Shown piece after piece: positions 16,860-25,843 of a stretch of 64,000 bases of DNA. This DNA is from Thermohalobaculum sp963822985 (GTDB taxonomy: Bacteria > Pseudomonadota > Alphaproteobacteria > Rhodobacterales > Rhodobacteraceae). The position numbers and the translations under genes were made by a program. The notes under the pieces were generated by a model. That model made no database searches. It was not told where the DNA came from and was given only the letters and a program-made list of their open reading frames with translations. How positions within the stretch are numbered: position 1 is the first letter of the stretch; each line of letters starts with the position of its first letter. The stretch spans positions 62,001-126,000 of the forward strand of contig CAWGJU010000013.1 of the NCBI GenBank assembly GCA_963822985.1, in the 5' to 3' direction.

Positions 16860-17561
16860 ATGAGCACCCAGCTAGAGCTCCAGCCGGTGGACGCCTCCTT
16901 CAGCCTGAAGGAGCACATCTACCGGACGCTGAAGGGTTCGATCATGGAGCTCGACATCTATGATCCTGAGACCAGCCTGCGCATGGACGAGCGCCGGCTG
17001 GCCGAGCGGCTGGGCATCAGCCGGACGCCGGTGCGCGAGGCGCTGATGCGGCTGGAGCAGGAGGGCTTCGTCGAGACGCGGGCCCGGCGCGGCGTCTATA
17101 TCCGGCGCAAGTCGCTGACAGAGATCCTGGAGATGATCACGGTCTGGGCGGCGCTGGAGAGCATGGCGGCGCGGCTCGCCTGCAGCGCGGCAGGCGACAG
17201 CGAGCTCGCCGAGCTGCGCCGCATCGGGGCCAGCTACACGCCCGACGAGGCGACGGCGCACATCCATGAGTATTCCGAGACGAACATCGACTTTCACCTC
17301 TGCATCTTGCGGCTGTCGAGATGCGGCATGCTGCAGGAGATCGCCGAGGGCCTGTTCACGCATCTGAAGGCCGTGCGCCGCAATGGCATGAAGGACACGG
17401 CGCGCGCCGGCAAGTCGGTGGTCGACCACATGAACATCATCGAGGCCATCGAGGAGCGCAACGCGGACCTCGCGAGCGACCTCGTGCGCGACCACACCAT
17501 GCGGCTGCGGGAGTACATCCGCGGCAGCTGGCAACATATCGCCGGCGAAACGGCGGCTTGA
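16860..17561 (+). CDS. GntR family transcriptional regulator, FCD (FadR/VanR-type) group
   Basis: A 233-residue regulator. Residues 18-82 form the GntR winged helix (LKEHIYRTLKGSIM, DERRLAERLGISRTPVREALMRLEQEGFVETRARRGVYIR). The rest is an all-helical FCD ligand domain with metal-ligand candidates in ETNIDFHLCI and DHMNIIEAIEERNADLA. FCD regulators sense organic acids. It is the first gene of the oxalate cluster, 16 bases before oxc, with an operator over its promoter; an oxalate- or oxalyl-CoA-related inducer is inferred. Confidence 0.88.
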   Translation: MSTQLELQPVDASFSLKEHIYRTLKGSIMELDIYDPETSLRMDERRLAERLGISRTPVREALMRLEQEGFVETRARRGVYIRRKSLTEILEMITVWAALESMAARLACSAAGDSELAELRRIGASYTPDEATAHIHEYSETNIDFHLCILRLSRCGMLQEIAEGLFTHLKAVRRNGMKDTARAGKSVVDHMNIIEAIEERNADLASDLVRDHTMRLREYIRGSWQHIAGETAA

Positions 17562-17577
17562 ATGGGAGAGAAGCGCC

Positions 17578-19311
17578 ATGGCGACGGCACCGGCCGACGA
17601 TAGGGCGGCGGGCAGCGATCAGGAGCTGACGGACGGTTTCCACCTCGTCATCGAGGCGCTGAAGCTGAACGGCATCGAGACGATCTACCATGTCCCCGGC
17701 ATCCCGGTGACGGACCTCGGCCGCATGGCGCAGGCCGAGGGGTTGCGGGTCATCAGCTTTCGGCACGAGACGAACGCCGGCAACGCGGCGGCGATCGCCG
17801 GCTACCTGACGAAAAAGCCGGGGGTCTGCCTAACGGTCTCGGCACCGGGGTTCCTGAACGGGCTCGTGGCGCTGAGCCACGCCACGACGAATTGCTGGCC
17901 GATGATCCTGATCTCGGGCAGCTCCGAGCGCGAGATCGTCGACCTGCAGCAGGGCGACTATGAGGAGATGGACCAGCTGGCCATCGCCAAGCCGCTGTGC
18001 AAGGCCGCCTATCGCATCCTGCATGCACAGGATATCGGCATCGGGGTCGCGCGGGCGATCCGGGCGGCGCTGTCGGGGCGGCCGGGCGGCGTCTATCTCG
18101 ACGTGCCGGCCAAGCTGCTGGGCCAGGTCATCGACGCGGCCGATGGCGCCGCGTCGCTCGTCAAGGTGATCGACCCCGCGCCGGCGCAGTTTCCCTCTCC
18201 GCAGGCGGTCGACCGGGCATTCGACGTGCTGAAGGGCGCCAAGCGCCCGCTGATCATCCTCGGCAAGGGCGCGGCCTACGCCCAGTGCGACGAGCTGGTC
18301 CGGCGCTTCGTCGAGACCTCGGGCATCCCCTACATCGCTATGTCGATGGCAAAGGGCCTTCTGCCCGACGACCACCCGCAATACGCCGGGGCCGCGCGCT
18401 CGCTGGTGCTGAAGGATGCGGATTGCGTGATGCTGGTGGGCGCGCGGCTGAACTGGCTGCTGAGCCACGGCAAGGGCAAGGCGTGGGGCGCGCCCGGAAC
18501 GAAGAAGTTCGTGCACATCGACATCGACCCCAGGGAGATGGATTCGAACCAGCCGATCGCGGCGCCGCTGGTCGGCGACATCGAGAGCTGTCTCGCCATG
18601 CTGCTCGACCGCATGAAGGGCTGGCAGAAGCCGTCCGACGAGTGGACCGGCGCGATCCGCGCCAAGGTCGACGATAATGTAGCCAAGATGGCGCCGCGGC
18701 TGCAGAACAACAACGTGCCGATGGATTTCCACGGCGCGCTGGGGCGGTTGAAGCGCGTCTTCGCCGACCATCCCGACGCCATCCTGGTGAATGAGGGCGC
18801 GAACACGCTCGATTTCGCCCGGTCGATCATCGACATGGCAAAGCCCCGCAAGCGGCTGGACGTCGGCACCTGGGGCGTCATGGGCGTCGGCATGGGGAGC
18901 GCCATCGCCGCCGCGGTCGAGACCGGCCAGCCGGTGGTGGCGGTCGAGGGCGACAGCGCCTTCGGCTTCAGCGGCATGGAGGTCGAGACGATCTGCCGCT
19001 ACAACCTGCCCGTGTGCGTCGTGATCTTCAACAACTCCGGCATCTATCGCGGCACGGACACCGACCCGACGGGGCGCGACCCCGGCACGACGGTCTTCGT
19101 GCGCGATGCCAAGTACCAGCTGATGATGGAGGCCTTTGGCGGCACGGGCGTCGAGGCCCGCTCGCCCGACGACCTCGAGCGCGCCGTGCGCGAGGCCATC
19201 GCGTCCCGCAGGCCAACGCTGGTCAACGCGATCATCGACCCGGCGGCGGGGACCGAGAGCGGCCGGATCGGCAATCTGAACCCGCAGAGCGCGGTCAAGA
19301 AGAAGAAGTGA
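17578..19311 (+). CDS. oxc: Oxalyl-CoA decarboxylase
   Basis: The 577-residue thiamine-diphosphate enzyme follows the Oxalobacter formigenes Oxc sequence closely: the catalytic Glu is Glu64 (FRHETNAGNAAA), then CLTVSAPGFLNG, ISGSSEREIVDLQQGDYEEMDQ, SMAKGLLPDDHP, and the ThDP-binding GDSAFGFSGMEVETICRYN followed by FNNSGIYRG. It ends with the family PAAGTESGRI motif. It converts oxalyl-CoA to formyl-CoA and CO2 in the cytoplasm. A C-terminal KKKK tail is slightly unusual. A good ribosome site (gggagag) precedes the ATG. Confidence 0.95.
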   Translation: MATAPADDRAAGSDQELTDGFHLVIEALKLNGIETIYHVPGIPVTDLGRMAQAEGLRVISFRHETNAGNAAAIAGYLTKKPGVCLTVSAPGFLNGLVALSHATTNCWPMILISGSSEREIVDLQQGDYEEMDQLAIAKPLCKAAYRILHAQDIGIGVARAIRAALSGRPGGVYLDVPAKLLGQVIDAADGAASLVKVIDPAPAQFPSPQAVDRAFDVLKGAKRPLIILGKGAAYAQCDELVRRFVETSGIPYIAMSMAKGLLPDDHPQYAGAARSLVLKDADCVMLVGARLNWLLSHGKGKAWGAPGTKKFVHIDIDPREMDSNQPIAAPLVGDIESCLAMLLDRMKGWQKPSDEWTGAIRAKVDDNVAKMAPRLQNNNVPMDFHGALGRLKRVFADHPDAILVNEGANTLDFARSIIDMAKPRKRLDVGTWGVMGVGMGSAIAAAVETGQPVVAVEGDSAFGFSGMEVETICRYNLPVCVVIFNNSGIYRGTDTDPTGRDPGTTVFVRDAKYQLMMEAFGGTGVEARSPDDLERAVREAIASRRPTLVNAIIDPAAGTESGRIGNLNPQSAVKKKK

Positions 19312-19355
19312 GCGCGGCTTTCACAGCCCGGCCGGACAGATATCGAGAGGACGTG

Positions 19356-20627
19356 ATGAAAGCACTCGACGGCGTCAAGATCCTGGATTTCACGCATGTG
19401 CAGTCGGGGCCGACCTGCACGCAGCTGCTGGCCTGGCTGGGCGCTGACGTCATCAAGGTCGAGCGGCCGGGCGTGGGCGACGCGACGAGGAAGCAGCTGG
19501 TCGACGTGGCCGGCGCGGACAGTCTCTATTTCACCATGCTGAACCACAACAAGCGCTCGATCACGATCGACACCAAGAACCCGGAGGGCAAGAAGGTCCT
19601 GACCCGGCTGATCGAGGAATGCGACGTGCTGGTCGAGAACTTCGCGCCCGGCGCGCTCGACCGCATGGGTTTTGGTTGGGAGAACATCCAGAAGATCAAC
19701 CCGCGCATGATCATGGCGTCCGTCAAGGGCTTTGGCCCGGGCCGCTACGAGAACTGCAAGGTCTACGAGAACGTCGCCCAGTGCGCCGGAGGTGCTGCCT
19801 CGACCACGGGCTTTCCCGACGGGCCGCCACTGGTGACCGGCGCGCAGATCGGCAACTCTGGCACGGGGCTGCACCTGGCGCTCGGCATCGTCGCGGCGCT
19901 GTTCCAGCGCGAGAAATCCGGGCGCGGGCAGAAGGTGCTGGCGCCGATGCAAGACGGGGTGATCAACCTTTGCCGCGTCAAGCTGCGCGACCAGCAGCGG
20001 CTGAAGGCGGGGCCGCTGACCGAGTACAGCCAATACGGCGAGGGCATCCCCTTCGGCGAGGCTGTGCCGCGCGCCGGCAATGATTCTGGCGGCGGCCAGC
20101 CGGGGCGCATCCTCAAGTGCAAGGGCTGGGAGAACGACCCCAACGCCTACACCTACTTCATCACCCAGGCGGCCGTCTGGGAGAAGGTCTGCGATGTCAT
20201 CGGCAAGCCCGAGTGGAAGACGGATCCCGACTACGCGACGCCCAAGGCGCGGCTGCCGCGGCTGAACGAGGTCTTCGGGGCCATCGAGGAATGGACGATG
20301 ACCAAGACCAAGTTCGAGGTCATGGACATCTGCAACCCGATGGATATCCCCGTCGGCCCGATCCTGAGCATGAAGGAGATCGCCGAGGACGACGGGCTGC
20401 GGAAGACCGGCACGATCGTCGAGGTCGAGCATCCGGAGCGTGGCGCGTACCTGACAGTCGGCTGCCCGATCAAGCTGAGTGACAGCCCGGTCGAGGTGCA
20501 GCGCTCGCCGCTGCTCGGCGAGCACACCGAGGAAATCTTGCGCGACGTGCTGGGCTTCTCTGGCGAGGAGCTGGCCCAGATCACGGGATCGGGCGCCGTC
20601 GGCGAGCTGAAGCACGCGGCGGAGTGA
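19356..20627 (+). CDS. frc: Formyl-CoA:oxalate CoA-transferase homologue with Asp-to-Asn at the catalytic position
   Basis: The 423-residue class III CoA-transferase aligns along its whole length with Oxalobacter FRC: LDFTHVQSGPTCTQLLAWLGADVIK, VYENVAQCAGGAASTTGF, RVKLRDQQRLKAGPL, the Gly loop (SGGGQPGRILKCKGWE) and PLLGEHTEEIL. FRC moves CoA from formyl-CoA to oxalate through an acyl-aspartate at Asp169. Here the matching residue is Asn167 (GAQIGNSGTG; codon AAC, versus GDSNTG in FRC). By family knowledge this should abolish normal catalysis. A sequencing error (GAC/AAC) must be excluded. It lies 44 bases after oxc. Confidence 0.9.
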   Translation: MKALDGVKILDFTHVQSGPTCTQLLAWLGADVIKVERPGVGDATRKQLVDVAGADSLYFTMLNHNKRSITIDTKNPEGKKVLTRLIEECDVLVENFAPGALDRMGFGWENIQKINPRMIMASVKGFGPGRYENCKVYENVAQCAGGAASTTGFPDGPPLVTGAQIGNSGTGLHLALGIVAALFQREKSGRGQKVLAPMQDGVINLCRVKLRDQQRLKAGPLTEYSQYGEGIPFGEAVPRAGNDSGGGQPGRILKCKGWENDPNAYTYFITQAAVWEKVCDVIGKPEWKTDPDYATPKARLPRLNEVFGAIEEWTMTKTKFEVMDICNPMDIPVGPILSMKEIAEDDGLRKTGTIVEVEHPERGAYLTVGCPIKLSDSPVEVQRSPLLGEHTEEILRDVLGFSGEELAQITGSGAVGELKHAAE

Positions 20628-20700
20628 CGCCAGCCGCCGGGCGGCGGACGGGGCGTGAACTTACAAGACCGGCGGACATGCCGGCGCGAAGGGAGGACGG

Positions 20701-21619
20701 ATGCGGCTGATCGTGATGGGCCAGCAGGCCTTCGGCAAGGAGGCGCTGGCCAAACTGCTCGAGGCCGGCGTTGATGACGTGGTGGCGGTCTATTGCGCGC
20801 CCGACAAGGAGGGGCGTCCCACGGACCCGCTGAAGGAGCTGGCGCTGGAAAAGGGGCTGCCGGTGCACCAGCCGGCGGACTTCAAGGGCGCGGACACGCT
20901 GGCGACGCTGCGCGGCCACGAGGCCGACCTGATGGTCATGGCCTATGTGATCGTCTTCGTGCCCGAGGAGGCGCGGGACATTCCCAAGCATGGCAGCATC
21001 TGCTTCCACCCCTCGCTGCTGCCGCTGCACCGGGGGCCGAGTTCTATTAACTGGCCGATCATCTGGGGCGAGGAGACGACGGGGCTCAGCTGGTTCTACC
21101 CGACCGACGGGCTGGACGAGGGCGACATCCTGATGCAGTGGGAGTGCCCGATCGGCCCGGACGAGACGCTGGGCGACGTCTATTTCAAGAAGATCTTCCC
21201 GCACGGCGTCGATTCGGTGCTGGAAGTCTGCGACCTCTTTCGCAACGGCAACCCGCCGCGCACGGCCCAGGACGAGGCCAAAGCGACCTATGAGAGCTGG
21301 TGCCGCAAGAAGGACGCCCAGATCGACTGGGGCCGGCCGGCGGCGGATGTCTACAATTTGATCCGCGGCACCAATCCGCAGCCTGGCGCCTGGACGATGG
21401 CCGGTGGCGCCGAGGTGCAGGTCTTCGACGCACGCCCGGCGGATGGCACCGGCGCGCCTGGCGAGGTCGTGGACGTCTCGCCGGACGGCGTGACCGTGCA
21501 GGCGGAGGGGGGTCGAAATCGTGGTCAAGCGGGTCCGGCCCGCTGGCGGGGGCAAGATCCCGGCCGCCGAGTGGGCCGCATCCGCAGGAATCACCAAGGG
21601 CAGCCGGCTCGGCGCCTGA
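20701..21619 (+). CDS. Formyltransferase-fold protein like the hydrolase domain of 10-formyl-THF dehydrogenase (frame broken near 21510)
   Basis: The first 270 residues resemble the N-terminal domain of ALDH1L1 more than tRNA-Fmt: MGQQAFGKEAL, YCAPDKEGRP, HPSLLPLHRGPSSINW with catalytic His103, and DGLDEGD with catalytic Asp139 (36 residues apart, as in GART and ALDH1L1). It binds formyl-tetrahydrofolate. A G-run near 21507-21512 shifts the frame; the correct end (VEIVVKRVRPAGGGKIPAAE ... ITKGSRLGA) is in the next frame and stops at 21619, 15 bases before fhs. With oxc and frc, a role moving formyl between CoA and THF is an attractive inference. Confidence 0.8.
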
Positions 21620-21634
21620 GAGGGGAGAGGGACC

Positions 21635-23305
21635 ATGGCAACCGACATCGAGATCGCCCGCAAGGCGAACAAGAAGCCGATCCAGGAGATCGGCGCGAAG
21701 CTGGGCATCGCGAGCGAGCACCTGCTGCCCTATGGCCATGACAAGGCCAAGGTCTCGGCCGGGTTCATTGCCTCGCTGAAGGATAAGCCCGACGGCAACC
21801 TGATCCTGGTGACCGCGATCAACCCGACGCCGGCGGGCGAGGGCAAGACGACGACGACCGTAGGCCTCGGCGACGGACTGAACTTGATCGGCCGCAAGGC
21901 CTGCGTCTGCATCCGCGAGGCTTCGCTCGGCCCCAATTTCGGCATGAAGGGTGGCGCCGCGGGCGGCGGCTATGCCCAGGTGGTGCCGATGGAGGACATG
22001 AACCTCCACTTCACCGGCGATTTCCACGCGATCACCAGCGCGCACAACCTGCTGAGCGCGATGATCGACAACCACATCTACTGGGGCAACGAACTGGCGA
22101 TCGACACGCGCCGCATCGTCTGGCGCCGCGTCATGGACATGAACGACCGGGCGCTGCGCGAGGTGGTGACCTCGCTCGGCGGCGTCTCGAACGGCTTTCC
22201 GGCCGAGGGCGGCTTCGACATCACGGTGGCGTCAGAGGTGATGGCGATCCTCTGCCTCTCGGCCGACCTGAAGGATCTGGAGAAACGGCTCGGCGACATG
22301 ATCGTCGCCTATACGCGCGACCGCAGCCCCGTCTATTGCCGCGACATCGGCGCGGCCGGCGCCATGGCGGTGCTGCTGAAGGACGCGATGCAGCCGAACC
22401 TGGTGCAGACGCTGGAGAACAACCCGGCCTTTGTGCATGGCGGGCCGTTCGCCAACATCGCGCATGGCTGCAACTCGGTGGTCGCGACCAAGACGGCGCT
22501 GAAGCTCGCGGACTATGTCGTGACCGAGGCGGGCTTCGGCGCCGACCTCGGCGCCGAGAAGTTCATGGACATCAAGTGCCGCAAGGCCGGCCTCAGCCCC
22601 AAGGCGGTGGTCATCGTCGCCACCGTGCGCGCGCTGAAGATGAACGGCGGCATCGCCAAGGCCGATCTCGGCAACGAGAACGTCGAGGCGGTGAAGAAGG
22701 GCTGCGCCAATCTCGGCCGGCACCTCGAGAACGTCGCCAAGTTCGGCGTGCCGGCGATCGTCGCCATCAACCATTTCGTCTCGGACACCGACGCCGAGGT
22801 CGCGGCCGTCAAGGAGTTCGTCTCGGGCCAGGGCGCCGAGGCGGTGCTGTGCAAGCACTGGGCGAAAGGATCGGAGGGCATCGCCGCGCTGGCCGAGCGG
22901 GTCGTGGGCCTGGTCGAGAGCGGGAAGGCCGCCTACAAACCCCTTTACCCTGACGAGATGGGCCTTTGGCAGAAGATCGAGACGATCGCCAAGTCGATCT
23001 ACCGCGCCGACACCGTCACGGCCGACAAGAAGATCCGCGACCAGCTCAAGGGTTGGGAGGAGGCGGGCTATGGCAAGCTGCCCGTCTGCATGGCCAAGAC
23101 GCAGTACAGCTTTACCACCGACCCCAACTGGCGCGGCGCGCCGACAGGCTTCGAGATCCCGGTGCGCGAGGTGCGGCTGTCGGCCGGCGCGGGCTTTGTC
23201 GTCGCCATCTGCGGCGAGATCATGACCATGCCCGGCCTGCCGAAGAAGCCCGCCGCCCAGACGATCCGGCTGAACGAGCAGGGCGAGATCGAGGGGCTGT
23301 TCTGA
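21635..23305 (+). CDS. fhs: Formate--tetrahydrofolate ligase
   Basis: The 556-residue enzyme has the ATP-binding loop TPAGEGKTTTTVGLGDGL, REASLGPNFGMKGGAAGGGYAQV, LHFTGDFHAITSAHNLL and the C-terminal ITMPGLPKKPAA ending. It joins formate to THF with ATP to give 10-formyl-THF. Length and motifs are complete. It has a strong ribosome site (ggggagagggacc before ATG). Placement after oxc and frc links oxalate-derived formate to the folate one-carbon pool, for biosynthesis or further oxidation. Confidence 0.95.
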   Translation: MATDIEIARKANKKPIQEIGAKLGIASEHLLPYGHDKAKVSAGFIASLKDKPDGNLILVTAINPTPAGEGKTTTTVGLGDGLNLIGRKACVCIREASLGPNFGMKGGAAGGGYAQVVPMEDMNLHFTGDFHAITSAHNLLSAMIDNHIYWGNELAIDTRRIVWRRVMDMNDRALREVVTSLGGVSNGFPAEGGFDITVASEVMAILCLSADLKDLEKRLGDMIVAYTRDRSPVYCRDIGAAGAMAVLLKDAMQPNLVQTLENNPAFVHGGPFANIAHGCNSVVATKTALKLADYVVTEAGFGADLGAEKFMDIKCRKAGLSPKAVVIVATVRALKMNGGIAKADLGNENVEAVKKGCANLGRHLENVAKFGVPAIVAINHFVSDTDAEVAAVKEFVSGQGAEAVLCKHWAKGSEGIAALAERVVGLVESGKAAYKPLYPDEMGLWQKIETIAKSIYRADTVTADKKIRDQLKGWEEAGYGKLPVCMAKTQYSFTTDPNWRGAPTGFEIPVREVRLSAGAGFVVAICGEIMTMPGLPKKPAAQTIRLNEQGEIEGLF

Positions 23306-23315
23306 GAGTGCCGAC

Positions 23316-24173
23316 ATGATCCGCAAGATCCTCGTGCCGGTTCGCGGCGACGGCAAGGGCGACAACGTGCTGGCGCATGCGGCGGCGCTGGCGCGCCGCT
23401 ACGGCGCGCATATCGAGGTCGTCCACTGCCGGCCCCGGCCCGAGGATCTGATGCCCTATGGCATCGCCATCCCGGATTTCCTGAAGAAGCAGCTGCTGAA
23501 GCAGTCCTACGAGGTCGCCGACCAGGAGGAGGCGGGGCTGCGCCGCGAGCTCGAGGTTCTGGCGGGCACGCTGAAGCTCGACCAGGCGGAGGCGAGGATC
23601 GGCAAGGCGGCCACCGTCGCCTTTGTCGAGGAGCGCGGCCGGCAGGTCGAGGTCATCAGGCGGCATGGGCGGCTGGCCGACCTGATCGCCGTCGCCAAGC
23701 CCGACCGCGACCGAAATCTCGGCTTCAACACGCTGAAGGCGGCGCTATTCAACTCGGGCCGACCGGTGCTGATGTGCCCGCCGCGCGCGGATGCGCCCGA
23801 CGTGCTGGGCGCCCGGGTCGCGCTGGCCTGGAACGGCAGCGCCGAGGCGGCGCGGGCGCTCGCCCAGTGCGTCGGGGTCCTGCGCCAGGCCGACACGGTC
23901 TGGATCCTGTCGAACGGCGAGGATGCCGGTCCCGGCACGGGCGCCGACGATCTGCAGGGCTATCTCGGCCTGCACGGCGTCTCGGCCACGGTCGAGCGCT
24001 TCGCGGGCGACCGGCGTATCGGCCGCGAACTCCTGTCCCGCGCGGCGGCGCTCGGCGCCGACATGCTGCTGATGGGCGCCTATGGCGACAGCCACGAGCG
24101 CGAGACGGTTTTCGGGGGCAACACCCAGACCATTGTCGACACGGCGACGATGCCGGTGCTTCTCAATCACTGA
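23316..24173 (+). CDS. Universal stress protein, tandem UspA domains
   Basis: A 285-residue cytosolic protein with two Usp folds: ILVPVRGDGKGDNVLAHAAALARRYGA at the start and RVALAWNGSAEAARALAQCVGVL at about residue 168. The second domain ends with a nucleotide-loop-like segment, LLMGAYGDSHERETVFGGNTQTIV. Tandem Usp proteins of this type are widespread near metabolic operons; a specific role is unknown. It begins 10 bases after fhs, so it is co-transcribed with the oxalate genes. Confidence 0.85.
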   Translation: MIRKILVPVRGDGKGDNVLAHAAALARRYGAHIEVVHCRPRPEDLMPYGIAIPDFLKKQLLKQSYEVADQEEAGLRRELEVLAGTLKLDQAEARIGKAATVAFVEERGRQVEVIRRHGRLADLIAVAKPDRDRNLGFNTLKAALFNSGRPVLMCPPRADAPDVLGARVALAWNGSAEAARALAQCVGVLRQADTVWILSNGEDAGPGTGADDLQGYLGLHGVSATVERFAGDRRIGRELLSRAAALGADMLLMGAYGDSHERETVFGGNTQTIVDTATMPVLLNH

Positions 24174-24276
24174 GCGGAGGGACGTCGGAACGAGGGACTG
24201 ATACGGGCCGCGCCAAGACGGCCGAAGACAGGGAGCGAGGATCACTCGCGAGAAAAAGCCAAAAGGGAGGAACCAC

Positions 24277-25248
24277 ATGGCTAAATTCAGACTAGCAGCA
24301 TTGGGCGCCGCGCTGGCGATCGCAGCCGGCGCGATGCCGGCGGCGGCCCAGGACTGGGAGCCGCGCAAGCCGATCGACTTCGTCATCATGGCGGGCGCCG
24401 GCGGCGGCGCGGACCAGATCGCCCGGTTCCTGCAATCGGTCGCCGAGAAGAAGGACATGACGAACCGGCCGCTGGTGCCGAACAACAAGGGCGGCGGCTC
24501 GGGCGCCGAGGCGCTGATCTTGCTCAACGGCACCAACGACCCGAACCACACGCTCCTGGTGACGCTGAACTCGTTCTTCACGACGCCGCTGCGCCAGGAG
24601 AACCTCGGCATCGACGTGAGCACCTTCACGCCGATCCAGATGATGGCCGTCGACCCCTTCGTGCTGTGGGTGCACAAGGACAGCGGCATCACCAGCTTTG
24701 ACCAGTGGGTCGAGAAGGTGAAGGAGATGGACGGCGAGTACGTGATGGGCGGCACCGGGACCGGCCAGGAGGACTCGATCGTCATCGCCTATCTCGAGAA
24801 CGAGCTCGGCCTCAAGATCAAGTACATCCCGTATTCGGGGGGCGGCGAGGTCGCCAAGGAGCTGGCCGGCCAGCAGATCATGGCCACCGTCAACAACCCG
24901 GCCGAGGCCAAGGGCTTCTACCAGGCCGGCGATGTGGTGCCGCTGGTCGCCTTCTCGGACGAGCGGCTCGAGGGCTTCCCGGACGTGCCGACGATCAAGG
25001 AGCTGGGCCACGACTTCAGCTACTACAACCAGCGCGCCGTGGTGGGCGCACCGGGCATGTCGCCGGAGGCGGCCGCCTACTACCAGAAGCTGTTCCAGGA
25101 CATCTACAACTCCGAGGAGTGGCAGGCCTACATGGCGTCCGAAAGCCTGTCGCCGCTGCCGATGAGCCCCGACGAGCAGAAGGCCTATTGGCAGAAGCAG
25201 CTCGAGCGGCACAAGGAGCTGCTCTCCAGGATGGAAAAGGCTTCGTAA
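24277..25248 (+). CDS. tctC: Tripartite tricarboxylate-type (TTT) transporter substrate-binding protein, TctC/Bug family
   Basis: A 323-residue periplasmic binding protein with a signal peptide (about residues 1-24, ending AAAQ). The mature part has the Bug-family ligand loops PIDFVIMAGAGGGADQIAR and YVMGGTGTGQEDSIVIAYLE, and PYSGGGEVAKELAGQQI. The family binds mono-, di- or tricarboxylates through a Gly-rich carboxylate pincer. The ligand is likely oxalate or a related acid because of the locus (inference). A strong ribosome site (gggagg) and a 103-base leader after the stress gene suggest separate control of translation. Confidence 0.9.
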   Translation: MAKFRLAALGAALAIAAGAMPAAAQDWEPRKPIDFVIMAGAGGGADQIARFLQSVAEKKDMTNRPLVPNNKGGGSGAEALILLNGTNDPNHTLLVTLNSFFTTPLRQENLGIDVSTFTPIQMMAVDPFVLWVHKDSGITSFDQWVEKVKEMDGEYVMGGTGTGQEDSIVIAYLENELGLKIKYIPYSGGGEVAKELAGQQIMATVNNPAEAKGFYQAGDVVPLVAFSDERLEGFPDVPTIKELGHDFSYYNQRAVVGAPGMSPEAAAYYQKLFQDIYNSEEWQAYMASESLSPLPMSPDEQKAYWQKQLERHKELLSRMEKAS

Positions 25249-25278
25249 GCGGCCAATCCGAAGCGACGGGAGGCCGAC

Positions 25279-25782
25279 ATGCGGCTTGGAGAGATCGTCA
25301 CGGCGGGCATCCTCGCCGCGCTCTCGATTTACCTGATGTGGAAGAGCACCGAGCTCAACGTCGGCTATGTCGCCGATCGCGGGCCCGGGGGTGGCGCGTG
25401 GCCGTTCTGGCTGTCGGCAATCATGCTGCTCTGCACCGTCGCGATCGCGATCAACTGGGCAAGGCGGACCTCTCCGCCTTCCCGCTCCACCGAGCCGGTC
25501 CTCGACGCCGAGGGCCGCAAGATGCTGCTGCAGGTTGGCGGCGGGCTTCTCGGTTTTGTGGCGCTGATCGACATCATCTCGATCTACGGCGCCATGGCCC
25601 TGTTTCTGTTCTATTATCTCTGGTTTCTGGGCCGGCACAGCCTGTCGCTGTCGCTGATCTTCTCGGTCGCAATGCCGGTCAGCTTCTTCTTCTTCTTCGA
25701 GGGCGTGATGCGGATAACCCTGCCGAAGGGGATGAGCTTCACCGACCCCGTCTTCAACGTGCTCTACGACATCATCTACTGA
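25279..25782 (+). CDS. tctB: TTT transporter small membrane subunit TctB
   Basis: A 167-residue membrane protein with four hydrophobic segments (about residues 5-22, 43-60, 86-121, 127-147). Its first-loop motif DRGPGGGAWPFWLSAIMLL is a clear TctB feature. It is the small subunit that docks TctA in TTT carriers, which use the ion gradient for uptake. It starts 30 bases after tctC. Confidence 0.88.
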   Translation: MRLGEIVTAGILAALSIYLMWKSTELNVGYVADRGPGGGAWPFWLSAIMLLCTVAIAINWARRTSPPSRSTEPVLDAEGRKMLLQVGGGLLGFVALIDIISIYGAMALFLFYYLWFLGRHSLSLSLIFSVAMPVSFFFFFEGVMRITLPKGMSFTDPVFNVLYDIIY

Positions 25783-25843
25783 GGCCGCAGCCACCGGGAG
25801 CGGCTGCGCCGTCCTGCCCGAACGCCGAAACGGAAGCGTACCG

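Noticed and set aside
21620..21741. Read-through C-terminus of the formyl-THF hydrolase homologue
   Set aside because: Arginine-rich, overlaps fhs, and is explained by the frame break at the G-run.
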